This document shows, piece by piece, positions 50,579 through 61,341 of a DNA stretch of 64,000 nucleotides. Position 1 is the stretch's first letter, and each line of letters starts with the position of its first letter. A program made the position numbers and the translations under genes. The DNA is from Parapristionchus giblindavisi (Eukaryota; Nematoda; Chromadorea; Rhabditida; Diplogasteridae): the NCBI GenBank assembly GCA_943737045.1, contig CALSFV010000054.1, positions 496,001-560,000 of the forward strand. Reading direction: 5' to 3'. The notes under the pieces are model-generated. The model saw nothing but the letters and a program-made list of their open reading frames with translations. It did no database searches and was not told the origin of the DNA.

Positions 50579-52055
50579 CGTAAAGTTATTCAATTCGATT
50601 TCGATCCTCCTTAAAAAATATAAAAGCCGCTGAGTATTGTTTGCAGCATAAGCAAACTTTTTACACCTATGTATTGTCTCATATATGACGTCATCAAATA
50701 TGTAATCCAAGAATTGTCAGAATCTATTTTGTCAGGTAGCAGCGTTAGATGTTTTACACTCATCAAATTTGACAAAAACTTTAAAATATATTTATTCCAA
50801 AAACTCTTTCCAATTTCATACCTAGAATTTTAGTGTTAAAACATGAGTGACAAATGTGACACTTGCGGTATGTTATTTTATATTCTGCCAATTCTGTCTT
50901 TTCTCCATTTCGGCACAAAATATTCATGTCTATGTTTACGAAGTCTTCACGAAGAATTCATTTTTGTCGTTCCACCACCGTTTTTCCTCTTGTTTATCTG
51001 GAAAAATTTTTGTCCTTCTTGCAGAATTAACACGGTGCATATATGTATCTCAAAATTTCACATACTTTCTTCTTGTCATAGGTCACTATGTACATACCAG
51101 CGTAGGGCGAAAAAATATTGAAAAAAAAATTTTTTTTCGTTTATTGAGCGTATAAAAATGACTTGTTTTATTTGTAGAAGAGACTTTCTTGTTTTGCATG
51201 GTTCAGAAACAAGAAGCCGATCTCTTTTATATATCAAATAGCGCGCGGCGAAGGTCAGCCGGGTTAGGTGAGAGGCAGCGGAGAGACAATCGAGAGGCGG
51301 GGCGAGATCTAGCCTTTGAGCGACTTCTGTTCTTTAGAGCCCAGTGTCATTTTCTTATGCAAGTACATTTTATACGCACAATACCGTTTTTTCTGTTTTT
51401 TTCTCAACGGTAATTACCGAAATTTACGCTTGATATTAAGCGAATTTGCTAATATATCTCGAGAAATTGTCCGAATCCGAACGTGAATTTATGTCTTTTA
51501 AAACAGACAGTTTCATCTCCAGTATTTTGCTCATTCATTTGCCAGAAGTTGTTCTCTCGTTAGACTAAATTACTCCATTGTGAAGTCATGAAAAAAAAGT
51601 AAGAACAAATTAATCGTTTGTCATTCAGAATTGGTAGAATAGAAAAAAAGAGACGCAGTACAAGAATTGCAAGTGTCACATTTATCACTCATGTTCTAAA
51701 ACAAAAATTCTTGGTGAAACATTGGAAAGAGTTTTGGAATAGTATTTTTAGTTTTTGTCAAATTTGACGACAGCAAACAATCCAACGTTGTTACCTCTCA
51801 TAATAGATTCTGAGAATTCTGGGAGTCCCTATTTGATAACCTCATATATGAGACAATAATGGTACAAAGATTGCTTTTACTGTAAATAATACACACTTGT
51901 TTTCATATCTTTTTTAAGGAGGATCGAAATCGAATTGAATCACTTAAAGGCACACCCCAAGCTAATTTTACTCTCCGCATAGAAAGCGAGAAAGTGTGGC
52001 CAGAGCGGAGAGCTTCAAATTAGCTTGGGGTATCGCTTTAACGCATTTCTTTTCT
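50579..52055. mobile_element. palindromic element (family H) with inserted MITE
   Basis: The left arm starts near AAATGCGTAAAGTTATTCAA. The right arm contains TTGAATCACTTAA, then a family J MITE, then CGCATTT, so the MITE inserted at a TTAA in the right arm. Inner arms meet ATGAGTGACAAATGTGACAC (50843) and its complement (about 51675-51694). The spacer includes the dispersed repeat shared with 26070-26250. Short ORFs in the spacer are not supported. Confidence 0.7.
51944..52041. mobile_element. TTAA MITE, family J
   Basis: The 98-bp element runs from TTAAAGGCACACCCCAAGC to GCTTGGGGTATCGCTTTAA. It interrupts the right arm of palindrome H. Confidence 0.8.
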
Positions 52056-52081
52056 GATGCCAGCATTTCAAAAAGGACAAC

Positions 52082-54297
52082 TTAAGAGACCGGCTCGGTA
52101 AGACTCGAGCATGGTCCGGACATTCGCCAAGACTTTCGATCTGGGCCTCAATACTTTCATCATATACACATACCGGGGGGAGACCGATGAAAGTTATAGT
52201 GAAAATGCCATTCGGCTCAAACCCGGCTCACATATGTTACAAATAAAAAATTGAAAAATGCATAACTTTTCAATCGTGATTGCTAGGACTTTTATTTCTT
52301 TTTATTGGTGAATAACATGTCATGCACTCTTACAAACACCGCTCAACAGTAATATCAAATCGTTCTGAATAAGTTTTTTCGTGTCTGATTTTCAGATTTT
52401 TCTCCTTCTATCCTCATTGACGCACTAGGGCAAGTAATGCCATAGTACATTTTGTAGCCCCGACGATTATGTACATGGTGGTCACATTCCCTTGGGTTGC
52501 CAACATTTCGCAGGTATCGAGAATTGCAACAGAATGTGAGATATGTGTAATTTGCAAAAATCAAAAATTTAATTTCTTGAAATTCGCAAAAGTAAAAGGT
52601 AGCTTTATTATGTCATTTTAATCGTAGCGATTCGCGTAAATAGGAAAAATATACAAATAGACTACATTTTTAAAAAATTGAGAAAAATTATTATTTTATT
52701 TTTATTTTTTCAACTCCCACATTCAGTCGACCGTCAAGGCTAGTTGATTCATAGGGCGGATGGTGGCTGATGCATGTGCGTTTGCAGAAACGACTGCAAC
52801 GTGAAGAATCGTCGTTTCGCGGATCTCGAATTTATTTTTTTTAATTATCAAACTTGAATATTTATATGTTTCTTTCATATAAATCGGTTGAAAGGTGGCG
52901 TACGGCAACCAAAGCTGTACCATTGTTATCAGTTGGAGTGTACTGTACTGCACTACCTTAATCGTCAGAAATCGCGAACTGATTTTTTTCAGTCGACCCA
53001 TGATTTTCAACCATGACCCAGGGGTTCATGGTTGCGAATGGCTGAGGTAAAAAAATTCATGATGATCCCAGACCAAATACTAGTTGCCATTATATCAACA
53101 GTGTGCCAACTTTTATTTTTATGGATACCATAACTCCTATTACCGTAATCTAACTACCGTGCCCTATAAAACTGTGTCGAAGTACTCGGAAAATCCCGGT
53201 GTGTGCATTACGATTACGGTAGTTCGGGTTACGGTATCAATAAAAATAAAAGTTGGCTCACTGTTGATATAATGGCAACTAGTATTTGGTCTGGGATCAT
53301 CATGAATTTTTCGACCTCAGCCATTCTCAACCATGAACCCCTGGGTCATGGTTGAAAATCATGGGTCGACTGAAAATAAATTAGTTCGTGATTCCTGACG
53401 GTTATGGTAGTGCAGTTCAGTACACTCCAACTGATAACAATGATACAGCTTTGGTTGCAATACGCCACCTTTCAACCGATTTATATGAAAGAAACATATT
53501 AATATTCAAGTTTGATAATTAAAAAAATAAATTCGAGATCTGCGAAAAAACGATTCTTCACGTTGCAGTCGTTTCTGCAAACGCACATGCATCAGCCACC
53601 ATCCGCCCTATGAATCAACTAGCCTTGACGGTCGACTGAATGTGGGAGTTGAAAAAATAAAAATAAAATAATTATTTTTCTCAATTTTTTAAAAATGTAG
53701 TCTATTTGTATATTTTTCCTATTTACGCGCATCGCTACGAGTAAAATGACATAATAAAGCTACCTCTTACTCTTGCGAATTTCAAGAAATTAAATTTTTG
53801 ATTTTTGCAAATTACACATATCTCACATTCTGTTGCAATTCTCGATACCTGCGAAATGTTGGCAACCCAAGGGAATGTGACCACCATGTACATAATCGTC
53901 AGGGCTACAAAATGTACTATGGCATTACTTGCCCTAGTGCGTCAATGAGGATAGAAGGAGAAAAATCTAAAAATCAGACACGAAAAAACTTATTCAGAAC
54001 GATTTGATATTACTGTTGAGCGGTGTTTGTAAGAGTGCATGGCATGTTATTATTCACCAATAAAAAGAAATAAAAGTCCTAGCAATCACGATTGAAAAGT
54101 TATGCATTTTTCAATTTTTTATTTGTAACATATGTGAGCCGGGTTTGAACCGAAGGGCATTTTCACTATAACTTTCATCGGTCCCCCCCCCCCCCGGTAT
54201 GTGTCTATGATGAAAGTATTGAGGCCCAGATCGAAAGTCTTGGCGAATGTCCGGCCAGGAGTCAAAATACTCGAGTCTTACCGAGCCGGTCTCTTAA
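52082..54297. mobile_element. TTAA palindromic element, family A, copy A2 (complete)
   Basis: The 2.2-kb palindrome runs from TTAAGAGACCGGCTCGG to CCGAGCCGGTCTCTTAA, with nearly perfect arms of about 1.0 kb and a small centre near 53150-53220 containing CCGTAATC inverted motifs. The palindromic AACCATGACCCAGGGGTTCA motif occurs at 53006 and inverted at 53330. No transposase is present. Its right TTAA (54294-54297) is also the left TTAA of element C. Confidence 0.9.
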
Positions 54298-57200
54298 GAG
54301 GCCGGATCTGAGAAAATTTACCATTTTACCCCCTCCCCGGACAAAAGCGCCGGGTTCGTCGAAAATCTCGAAAATTCGTAATTTCTCAACCGAATGAGCT
54401 AGAACCAAAATTCGTTTTGCAGTATGTTAGGCATGCCCAGAGTGCACCACGGCACCATTGGGATTGAAATTTGCCCAACTCTGACATCGACTTTTTGAAT
54501 GAGACTTTCACATTTTGCGATTTCTTTGTATCTGAGATTTAGTTCCGAGCATAATTTTCTTTATGGGGTGGTACCTCACTGCCATGGACATCATGCCCAC
54601 CCATAGACATTATCGGATTCCGGCTCAATCTGAACGAAAAAGTGCCTTGAATGATCATCGCTCGGTTCCAGGTTGGCTTTTCCCGGCATTTTGACTCTCT
54701 AACGTAATATAGCCAAATGTAGATCATATTGTACTATTGAGACATCTAACGAATATTTATCACCATCGGAGTTGAATCCGCGACAATGATTTTTTCGAAC
54801 CATGACCCGGGGTTCATGGTCTAGAATTCATTCATGACCATGAACCAGAAATGGACCGAAAAAGTCAGGATGGAGAATCTTCAAGTACTATGCGCCAATG
54901 TATGCTATAGAAGCCCAGTGATATATTATATCAGAAAGTACCGTATTCCATCAGTGGTGGAATCGAGAACTGGTTTTTTTAACAAAGAATCTATAATAGA
55001 AAAAAAACATTAGCTTGCGATACCTGTACTATGCTGGTTTCAGTTCCTATATAGATAATACTGTACTACTGTATTGGTGTATATTCTAAGGAGGGCGTAA
55101 CAATATCATTTGTCATCTATTTCATTAAAATTCCTTATAGGATCAATGGGGGGAATGCCGTGCAATTCTGATCTGTAAGATAAGAACAGGGGGACTATGC
55201 ATACAACAGGAATAAAGAGTTGGGACCAATAACAAAAAAAAGGGGAAAAAACGAGATACTCAAAAAAATGAGCAGAAATGAAAATAAGCCAGATGAGGCA
55301 TTGACATCGCTGCACTCGGCTCCGCGTTTGTCAGAATATTGTATGTTGTGTTTCAATATAGTGCTGGGGAAGTGTTCTTCATATTGGTGCACAGTACTTG
55401 AAGATTCTCCATCCTAATAAGGCAATGTTTGCAATGCGCACTCTACTTAAAGCAGTTTCTGTAAATTGTCCCCATATTTTGCTCAAATGCTACCGAACAT
55501 ATGTATTGCCCCATTTAGATTTTGCATCACAATTTTGGAATCCCCATTACAAATCTGATATATTCAAAATTGAAAAAGTTCAGAAAACCTTTACTCGTAT
55601 TCTTTACTACAGATGCTACCCTTCTCCATCCTACCCCCTTTCCCTCCCGTGTTATTCAACGCGTTTATCATTTCTTGGTTTAATTTCCCTTTCAGATAGA
55701 AGAATCGTTTCAGATCTTTCTCTAGCTCGATCGATAATGAATCGATCCACTATTATTGAACCATCTAAGTTCTTTAGATATAGACAAACACGTGGTAGAC
55801 ACACATCTTTTGGTATATATCATGAATTTACTAGTAACACGATCAGATATAATAGTTTTTCAGTTAGAGTTTCTCGATGGCTAAGTAAGTTGCCTCGTGA
55901 GGTAATCCTCTCGGAAACTTCAGCAGCCTTCAAGCGTCAGCTCACTCCCGAAATTCTCCTTACATTGAAATAATGAATTTTGAATTTTGTGATTACCATC
56001 AACTTATATGATTTCAATATCATTATCATTATCAGACTTTTTCAGCACTAATGAAAGATTTTGCAGCATTTATTGAGAATGTTGTACACACATTTTCAAG
56101 TGAGAGTCTGTATTTTCTTCTTCCATTCTTTTGCTGATATTTACAAAAAGGCTAACAAAAGTGAAAGATGTGAACTATTCTCTCTCTGTCTCTATCCTTG
56201 TCTTTTATATATCTTTCCCTTTCTTATTTCCTTTCATCTCGCCTTGTCCGCCCCCCATGCGAGTAGTTCACAGATATATACTTGTTCTTATATCCTTTCT
56301 GTTGGTCCCACCATCACCCCCTTCTGTAGTCGTCGATATCTCTCATAGTTGATCTTTGGTCCTGGTCATTCTCACTGAAGATGCTGTTAACTCCGCAAGT
56401 TCTCATGGTCCACAACTTAGTCCACCACCACACACTCCTCGCTCACTCGCACTGTTACCCTCTGTCTTCGTCCAAGAGAGGGACCACTGTATCCTATGAG
56501 AGATCCCCCTTTCCACCCTGAGATATCAAACCCTGACCCCCCATTATATCACATTTAAATTTCATGAATTTTCACTAGTCACTTTTATGTGTTTCGTTTC
56601 GTGCATACGCACGTTGATAAAATATATCCTGACTTTTTCGGTCCATTTCTGACCATGACCCGGGGTTCATGGTCATGAATGAATTCTAGACCATGAACCC
56701 CGGGTCATGGTTCGAAAAAAATCATTGTCGCGGATTCAACTCCGATGGTGATAAATATTCGTTAGATGTCTCAATAATACAATATGATCTACATTTGGCT
56801 AGATTACGTTAGAGAGTCAGTGGAAAGTGCCGGGAAAAGCCGACCTGGAACCTAGCGATGATCATTCACGGCACTTTTTCGTTCAGATTGAGCCGGAATC
56901 CGATAATGTCTATGGGTGGGCATGATGCCCATGGCAGTGAGGTACCACCCCATAAAGAAAATTATGCTCGGAACTAAATCTCAGATACAAAGAAATCGCA
57001 AAATGTGAAAGTCTCATTCAAAAAGTCGATGTCAGAGTTGGGCAAATTTCAATCCCAATGGTGCTGTGGTGCACTCTGGGCATGCCTAACATACTGCAAA
57101 CAGAATTTTGGTTCTAGCTCATTCGGTTGAGAAATTATGAATTTTCGAGATTTTCGACGAACCCGGCGCTTTTGCGCCGCATTGAGCAATACAGGCGGTG

Positions 57201-57321
57201 ACGTCATCATTTTTGTAAACAAGGTCAAAGACCCTCCAGCCCCAAGAGTATGGGGGCCCATATCGAAAATCCTCGCGCAATGTCCGGGGGGTAGTCACTT
57301 TTCTCAGATCCGGCCTCTTAA
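54294..57321. mobile_element. TTAA palindromic element, family C, interrupted by a LINE
   Basis: It runs from TTAAGAGGCCGGATCTGAG to CTCAGATCCGGCCTCTTAA. The arms read inward through GGCGCC-type and CATGACCCGGGGTTCATGG motifs to GTCAGGATGGAGAATCTTC (left, about 54865). In the right arm this last sequence is split: GAAGATTCTCCATCC is at 55393-55412 and TGACTTTTTCGG resumes at about 56630, with LINE sequence between. The centre of the original palindrome is near 55150. Confidence 0.85.
55413..56629 (+). mobile_element. 5'-truncated LINE inserted in palindrome C
   Basis: An open frame to 55973 encodes the RT C-terminal region of a second LINE lineage (LLKCYRTYVLPHLDFASQFW, IEKVQKTFTRILYYRC, TRLSFLGLISLSDRR). 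The rest is 3' UTR ending GATAAAATAT. ATCC at both edges may be a short target duplication. The element splits the right arm of palindrome C precisely, which defines its borders. Confidence 0.75.
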
Positions 57322-57360
57322 CAGTTTGTTGACGAAAATATTCGCGGAAATCCACCTATA
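57318..57360. mobile_element. terminal fragment of a family K MITE
   Basis: TTAACAGTTTGTTGACGAAA and the following TATTCGCGGAAATCCACC match the right end of family K copies. The rest of the element is missing; palindrome C abuts it at TTAA. Confidence 0.6.
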
Positions 57361-57709
57361 ATGTCTATTATCGAAACGAAAAAATTTCTGGCGATTGATT
57401 AAGCACATTTTCCATTTTTCAAGCTACCCTGATTATTTTGTTTTCTAACTATGCATTATTTAATTTATATTTGTATATTTGTATGTTGTATTAAATTCGT
57501 ATACGGATAAATTTGCAAAAGATAATATAGGGCGAATTCCCCGAAATTTATGTTATGAAAAATATTGTTATTGAGACATTAACTCTCTCTCTCTCTCACT
57601 CTCTTCTCTCAGACCCCTCCATCTCCACCTAGGCAGCTCACATCGTTTCTTTCACCTATAACCATTCCCAATCCTACTCAATTCTATTATATCTTACCCT
57701 CTTTCAACC
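57361..57709. other. intergenic spacer with CT-repeat
   Basis: AT-rich sequence with a CTCTCTCTCTC run at about 57587-57605. No gene is recognised before the small ORF at 57710. Confidence 0.35.
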
Positions 57710-57925
57710 GTGAATATCAAATGGTTCAGCTTATCCGTATTCGCCATCGTACTGTTGGTTTACCCCGAAACCAAGCTTCTTCCTAGACATGCATGGCTTA
57801 ATCTTATATCTGAGCTTATCACCGATGGCAGTATCAACCACGTTACTGTCATAAGACAGTATCGTACATTTGCATGCAGGAATCAGTCTTTAGACGTTAG
57901 TGTTGTTAGATCGAATAAAATTTAG
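57710..57925 (+). pseudogene. small secreted-type ORF interrupted by a DNA transposon
   Basis: The ORF starts with a signal-peptide-like MNIKWFSLSVFAIVLLVYP, followed by about 40 residues with one Cys. At codon SLD the reading frame enters a TIR element at 57896 and terminates in transposon sequence. On the far side (58966) the flank repeats TAGAC and continues with six more codons to a TGA, so the pre-insertion ORF would have ended nearby. No homolog is recognised and the ORF may not be a real gene. Confidence 0.4.
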
Positions 57926-58965
57926 TCTCGACTAAATTTGCATTTTTAGTCGAGACTAAAAATCATTCGAAAATATTTTTTTCATTTTAGTCTCGACTAA
58001 ATGGGCAAATAGACTAATATTCGCGACTAAATTTGCATTTAGTCTCGAATAATATTTTCGAATATATTCGAGAATAGACATTCATTTTCCATTAGTTTTT
58101 GGTGCTGACTGGTCCGCATCTTCTCTTCTTTGTAATGGAAGGGTTTTCCCTAATAGATGAAGCCAATAATATGTTTGTTTTTTTAAATGTTTTCTTTAAT
58201 GTGTTATCATGTACTCAGATGGAAATGTGATCTTTGTGTATGGAAACAGAAAAGATTTGGAAAAACAACTTCAAATTTCAATAATCACAGAAAAGCGGTA
58301 AGTTTTTTTGAAACCGTTATATTTCTGAATATCTCTATTTTAGCAGCATAAACTAGTCAGATCTGCTAATTCTGAGCGCCAGGCTGGATTTGTTGAGTTA
58401 ATGACTACATTACAAAAGAAATCGGTAATCTTTTATATCATTTTCAATAAGTTGGTAATGCATCAATTTTAATTCATTATAAACTTCTAGAATGCTACCT
58501 GAACGAATGCAAGACTTGATAGAAATACAGGGCAATGCCAAAATGCAGATGGATCCGAAGTAAGTAAAAATTTTAATATTTACACAGTTTTCATTATTCA
58601 TTGTTCAGTGCCATGTTCTACGAAGAAGATGTGATGAGCGAATGGAGTGAAGGGATGAGTTCGGAAGAGAGAGATGAAGGAGAGAAGAAAGAATTGGAAG
58701 AAACCAATATGCCCCATGTAGAGATCGACTATCCCAACGAGGAAATTGTTTAGTATTTCGATGTCACCAATAAATTGTTGAAATTGTTAATTTTATCGCA
58801 TTTTGAACACTTTTATTCGCGAATAAATGCAAATTTATTCTCGACTAAATTTTAGTCTCGAATAAAATGTCATTTTTAGTCGAGACTAAAATGACCGCTC
58901 GACTTAAAGCTAAATTTTATTCGACCGAAAATATTCGCAGAATACATTCGACTAAACAACACTAA
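57896..58965 (+). mobile_element. inverted-repeat DNA transposon with BED-finger gene remnant (family I)
   Basis: Subterminal regions are packed with TTTAGTCTCGACTAAA-type motifs in both orientations (57920-58080, 58810-58950). The termini pair as TTAGTGTTG...CAACACTAA and are flanked by TAGAC on both sides (57891-57895, 58966-58970). The interior has exons of a BED-type zinc-finger protein. The finger suggests hAT ancestry, but the apparent 5-bp duplication is not the usual 8 bp. Confidence 0.65.
58219..58753 (+). pseudogene. BED-type zinc-finger protein remnant inside element I
   Basis: Four exon-like blocks (58219-58297, 58344-58424, 58491-58559, 58609-58753) have good splice sites. The first two encode C-x2-C then TSNFNNHRKAQH, a C2-HxxxxH finger of BED type. 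The fourth encodes a highly acidic tail (SEEERDEGEKKELEE) ending EEIV. Joining exons 2 and 3 at the obvious sites breaks the frame, so either an alternative donor is used or the gene is dead. No transposase catalytic domain remains. Confidence 0.5.
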
Positions 58966-58970
58966 TAGAC

Positions 58971-59092
58971 ATTATGAGAAAGATTTGAGCAAGACGAATG
59001 TAATTAGCGCGATTTCCCCGTAATTTATGCAAATGTTGTAATTGAGAATTTAACGCGATTTCCTCGTAATCCTAGGAACGGTTTAAGCCTCT
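58971..59092. other. short spacer
   Basis: Two ATTTAACGCGATTTCC-like / ATTAGCGCGATTTCC repeats (58998-59068); similar GCGCGATT sequence recurs at 62751 and 48091. No gene. Confidence 0.35.
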
Positions 59093-60345
59093 TTAAGAGT
59101 CCGGATCTGTAAGACTCGACCATGTTCCGGACATCGCGCCAAGAATTTTGATTCAGGCCACTCCACTTTATGGGTGTAGGGTACCTTGGGCCCTGATTAC
59201 AAAATGGTACTCAAAGTGGCCCTAGCAGTGGAAAGCGGCGCGCCAGGTGGGCGCCAAGTTTGAAAACTCGATTTTTATATTTTTTCAACCGAACAAGCTA
59301 GAGACCAAATTTCTTCGGCATTGTGTTAGGCATGCCGAATGTGCACAGAAACACTATTGAGATTAATTTTAAGCAATTCCTAGACTAATTTTTTTACTCG
59401 ATTTTTAGGTTTTTTTTCGATTTCTCGGCATCTCAATGTCAATTCCGCACAAGTTCTCTAATATATTCATGGAGCCCAACTACCATTGCATGTAACCCTG
59501 CCAGGCTGAAATCGATCTTGGATTGCGCGTTTCGGAAAAAATCGGTTGAGTGTCTCCAACTTGACTCAGAATCGTTATTTCGTGTTTTTTAAATGTATTT
59601 TCCAAACGATTAGTGCGGAATTGTGGTCTACTCAAAGTTTAGAGGTGAGACAAGTAAAATGACACAAGAAGCCCATAACTTGGATCAATTTGAAAATTTC
59701 GATTTTCACGACCCAGGGGTCATGGTCGAAAATTTCAAAATTTCTCAAGTTTGAAATGTTTTCATTTATGAATCTTATTGTGAAGTACTAATGATGTGAA
59801 TAATATTCAGCCAATGCTCAATGGCCGGTCTCTCCTTTCAACCATTTTTCGAAAAAAATCATGTTGAATGCGTGCGAAAAAGTCAGAATTATGCTTGAAT
59901 CAGTTTCCAACTAGCTTTCTGTAACATTCTGTCTAAGTGCTTTGCAATGTACATAATCAATATGAAAATCGTCAAATTTCGAAAAAAATTTTTTTACCAT
60001 GACCCCGGGGTCATGGAAATTGATTTTTCAAAAGTGAGCCGAATGCCGGGATTTCAGTTCTACTATGTTTTACTCATTATGAAACTTCACATATTGCCCA
60101 TTCTCGCAGCATTCGAGTCGAAAAACTGCAATTTTTCAGAAATTTTCCGTGAAAGTAGGCACTCAAATTACTCCTCGGATAGTAGTTTCCCTCAAAATGT
60201 GTTTGCCTCTTTCCCTGGCAATTTGTCGAACGGATGTGGCAGCAGGCGTTCTCTCTCGCTCACTATCTTTCTCCTTCCACTTAATTGTAACACTAGTGAG
60301 AAACTCCGGGCTCCTTTCCTCACTCAACTCACGAGACTCGCCACA

Positions 60346-60600
60346 ATGCGTTTCGCCCTCTTCTTGTTCCTTCTTCTCTCACTCTCTGTTATCACTGTCG
60401 CCCATCCTTGGGGTCCTCTTGTTCATCGCCATCGACGAGGAAATAGTGACGACCAGACTGGAGCCGATACGGATGAGTGCTTCTTTTCCAAGAAACAGAT
60501 ATCGGAGTATGAAACTCAGCCACGCCCGGTTCATTCTCAAGTATCAGACAAGTGTGGAGGCAAGAAGAAGAGGTTCACCTGTACACCTTTCCCGATATAA
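60346..60600 (+). CDS. small secreted Cys/His/Lys protein ORF in the B2 spacer
   Basis: The 84-codon ORF begins at the inner edge of the left arm. It has a textbook signal peptide (MRFALFLFLLLSLSVITVA) followed by a basic, His-rich HRHRRGN segment that could be a dibasic cleavage site, then a mature region of about 50 residues with three Cys. No homolog is recognised. A second overlapping frame is also open here, so the true coding frame is uncertain. Confidence 0.45.
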   Translation: MRFALFLFLLLSLSVITVAHPWGPLVHRHRRGNSDDQTGADTDECFFSKKQISEYETQPRPVHSQVSDKCGGKKKRFTCTPFPI

Positions 60601-60693
60601 TATGATCTCACATCAGGATGTCTGAACTTCTGGATGTTTCTGTCAACAACTTGTTCGAATGCCCTAACTATGTAGCTCTGATTTTACTCAGGG

Positions 60694-61341
60694 GTGCTGG
60701 AATGTTCGACATTGACTGGCAGAACCAAGAACAGGTGTGTTTTCTTGCGTTATTGCGTTACTCACATCTGCTCACTGGTCGACGAGGCGCTGAACGCAAT
60801 AGCTAACGACAAAGGAAATGCAGTCAGTATTGCGATTGGATGGGCGCTTCCGAAGAGGAAGAGGAGCACACCATTCCCTCCAATTGTGAAGAAGTTCCTG
60901 AAGGATATTTATGATGAAGGAGAGAAGACTGGCATAAATACGAATGCCAGAACAGCAGAACAGCTGATGAGAGTTGCGAAGATGCCCAATGGAGACCCCA
61001 TGTTCGAAATGGATGATCTACTCTCAGCCAAACAAATTGCGGGTGTCTACTCCGGGTTCAAGAGAACCAAGATTGAGAAGAGAGAAAAGGTCGGAAAGAA
61101 ACACAAGAACATGAAGCTGAATGAGGAGGAGAAGACAGAGGAGATGGAAGTGGATGAGGAGGAGATCGACGAGGTTAACGAGCTCTTCAACACGGAGGGA
61201 GATGAGGAGCTCGTCTACAAGACTGAACCTCTATTTGATGAGGAGGAAGAGATGATGAGTGCCATTGTGAACGACAAGGAGAAGATCATCAACGATCCCG
61301 ATGAGAATCAAGATACCGCTATGGAGGACGAATGCATGTAG
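60694..61341 (+). CDS. TE-associated acidic protein ORF in the B2 spacer
   Basis: The open frame of 215 codons is likely the 3' part of a longer spliced gene; a TTTACTCAG acceptor lies at 60684-60692 just before it. Residues ~50-115 (GWALPKRKRSTPFPPIVKKF, then EGEKTGINTNARTAEQLMRVAK and DDLLSAKQIAGVYSGFKR) resemble a C-terminal domain I recall from uncharacterised, transposon-linked proteins of animals; this recall is uncertain. A Lys-rich segment and a long Glu/Asp-rich tail follow, ending DECM. The lack of stops over 650 bp and codon-like composition support coding. It lies wholly inside the spacer, so it is probably a gene of the element or one captured by it. Confidence 0.6.
   Translation: MLECSTLTGRTKNRCVFLRYCVTHICSLVDEALNAIANDKGNAVSIAIGWALPKRKRSTPFPPIVKKFLKDIYDEGEKTGINTNARTAEQLMRVAKMPNGDPMFEMDDLLSAKQIAGVYSGFKRTKIEKREKVGKKHKNMKLNEEEKTEEMEVDEEEIDEVNELFNTEGDEELVYKTEPLFDEEEEMMSAIVNDKEKIINDPDENQDTAMEDECM

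Noticed and set aside
50843..51155. Overlapping ORFs of 92-102 codons starting MSDKCDTCGM or MTNVTLAVC
   Set aside because: A CxxC start is suggestive, but the start lies in an arm of palindrome H and is mirrored on the other side; no splice or domain support.
55106..55417. ORFs on both strands near the centre of palindrome C
   Set aside because: No recognisable domain; sequence is palindrome centre and flanking arm.
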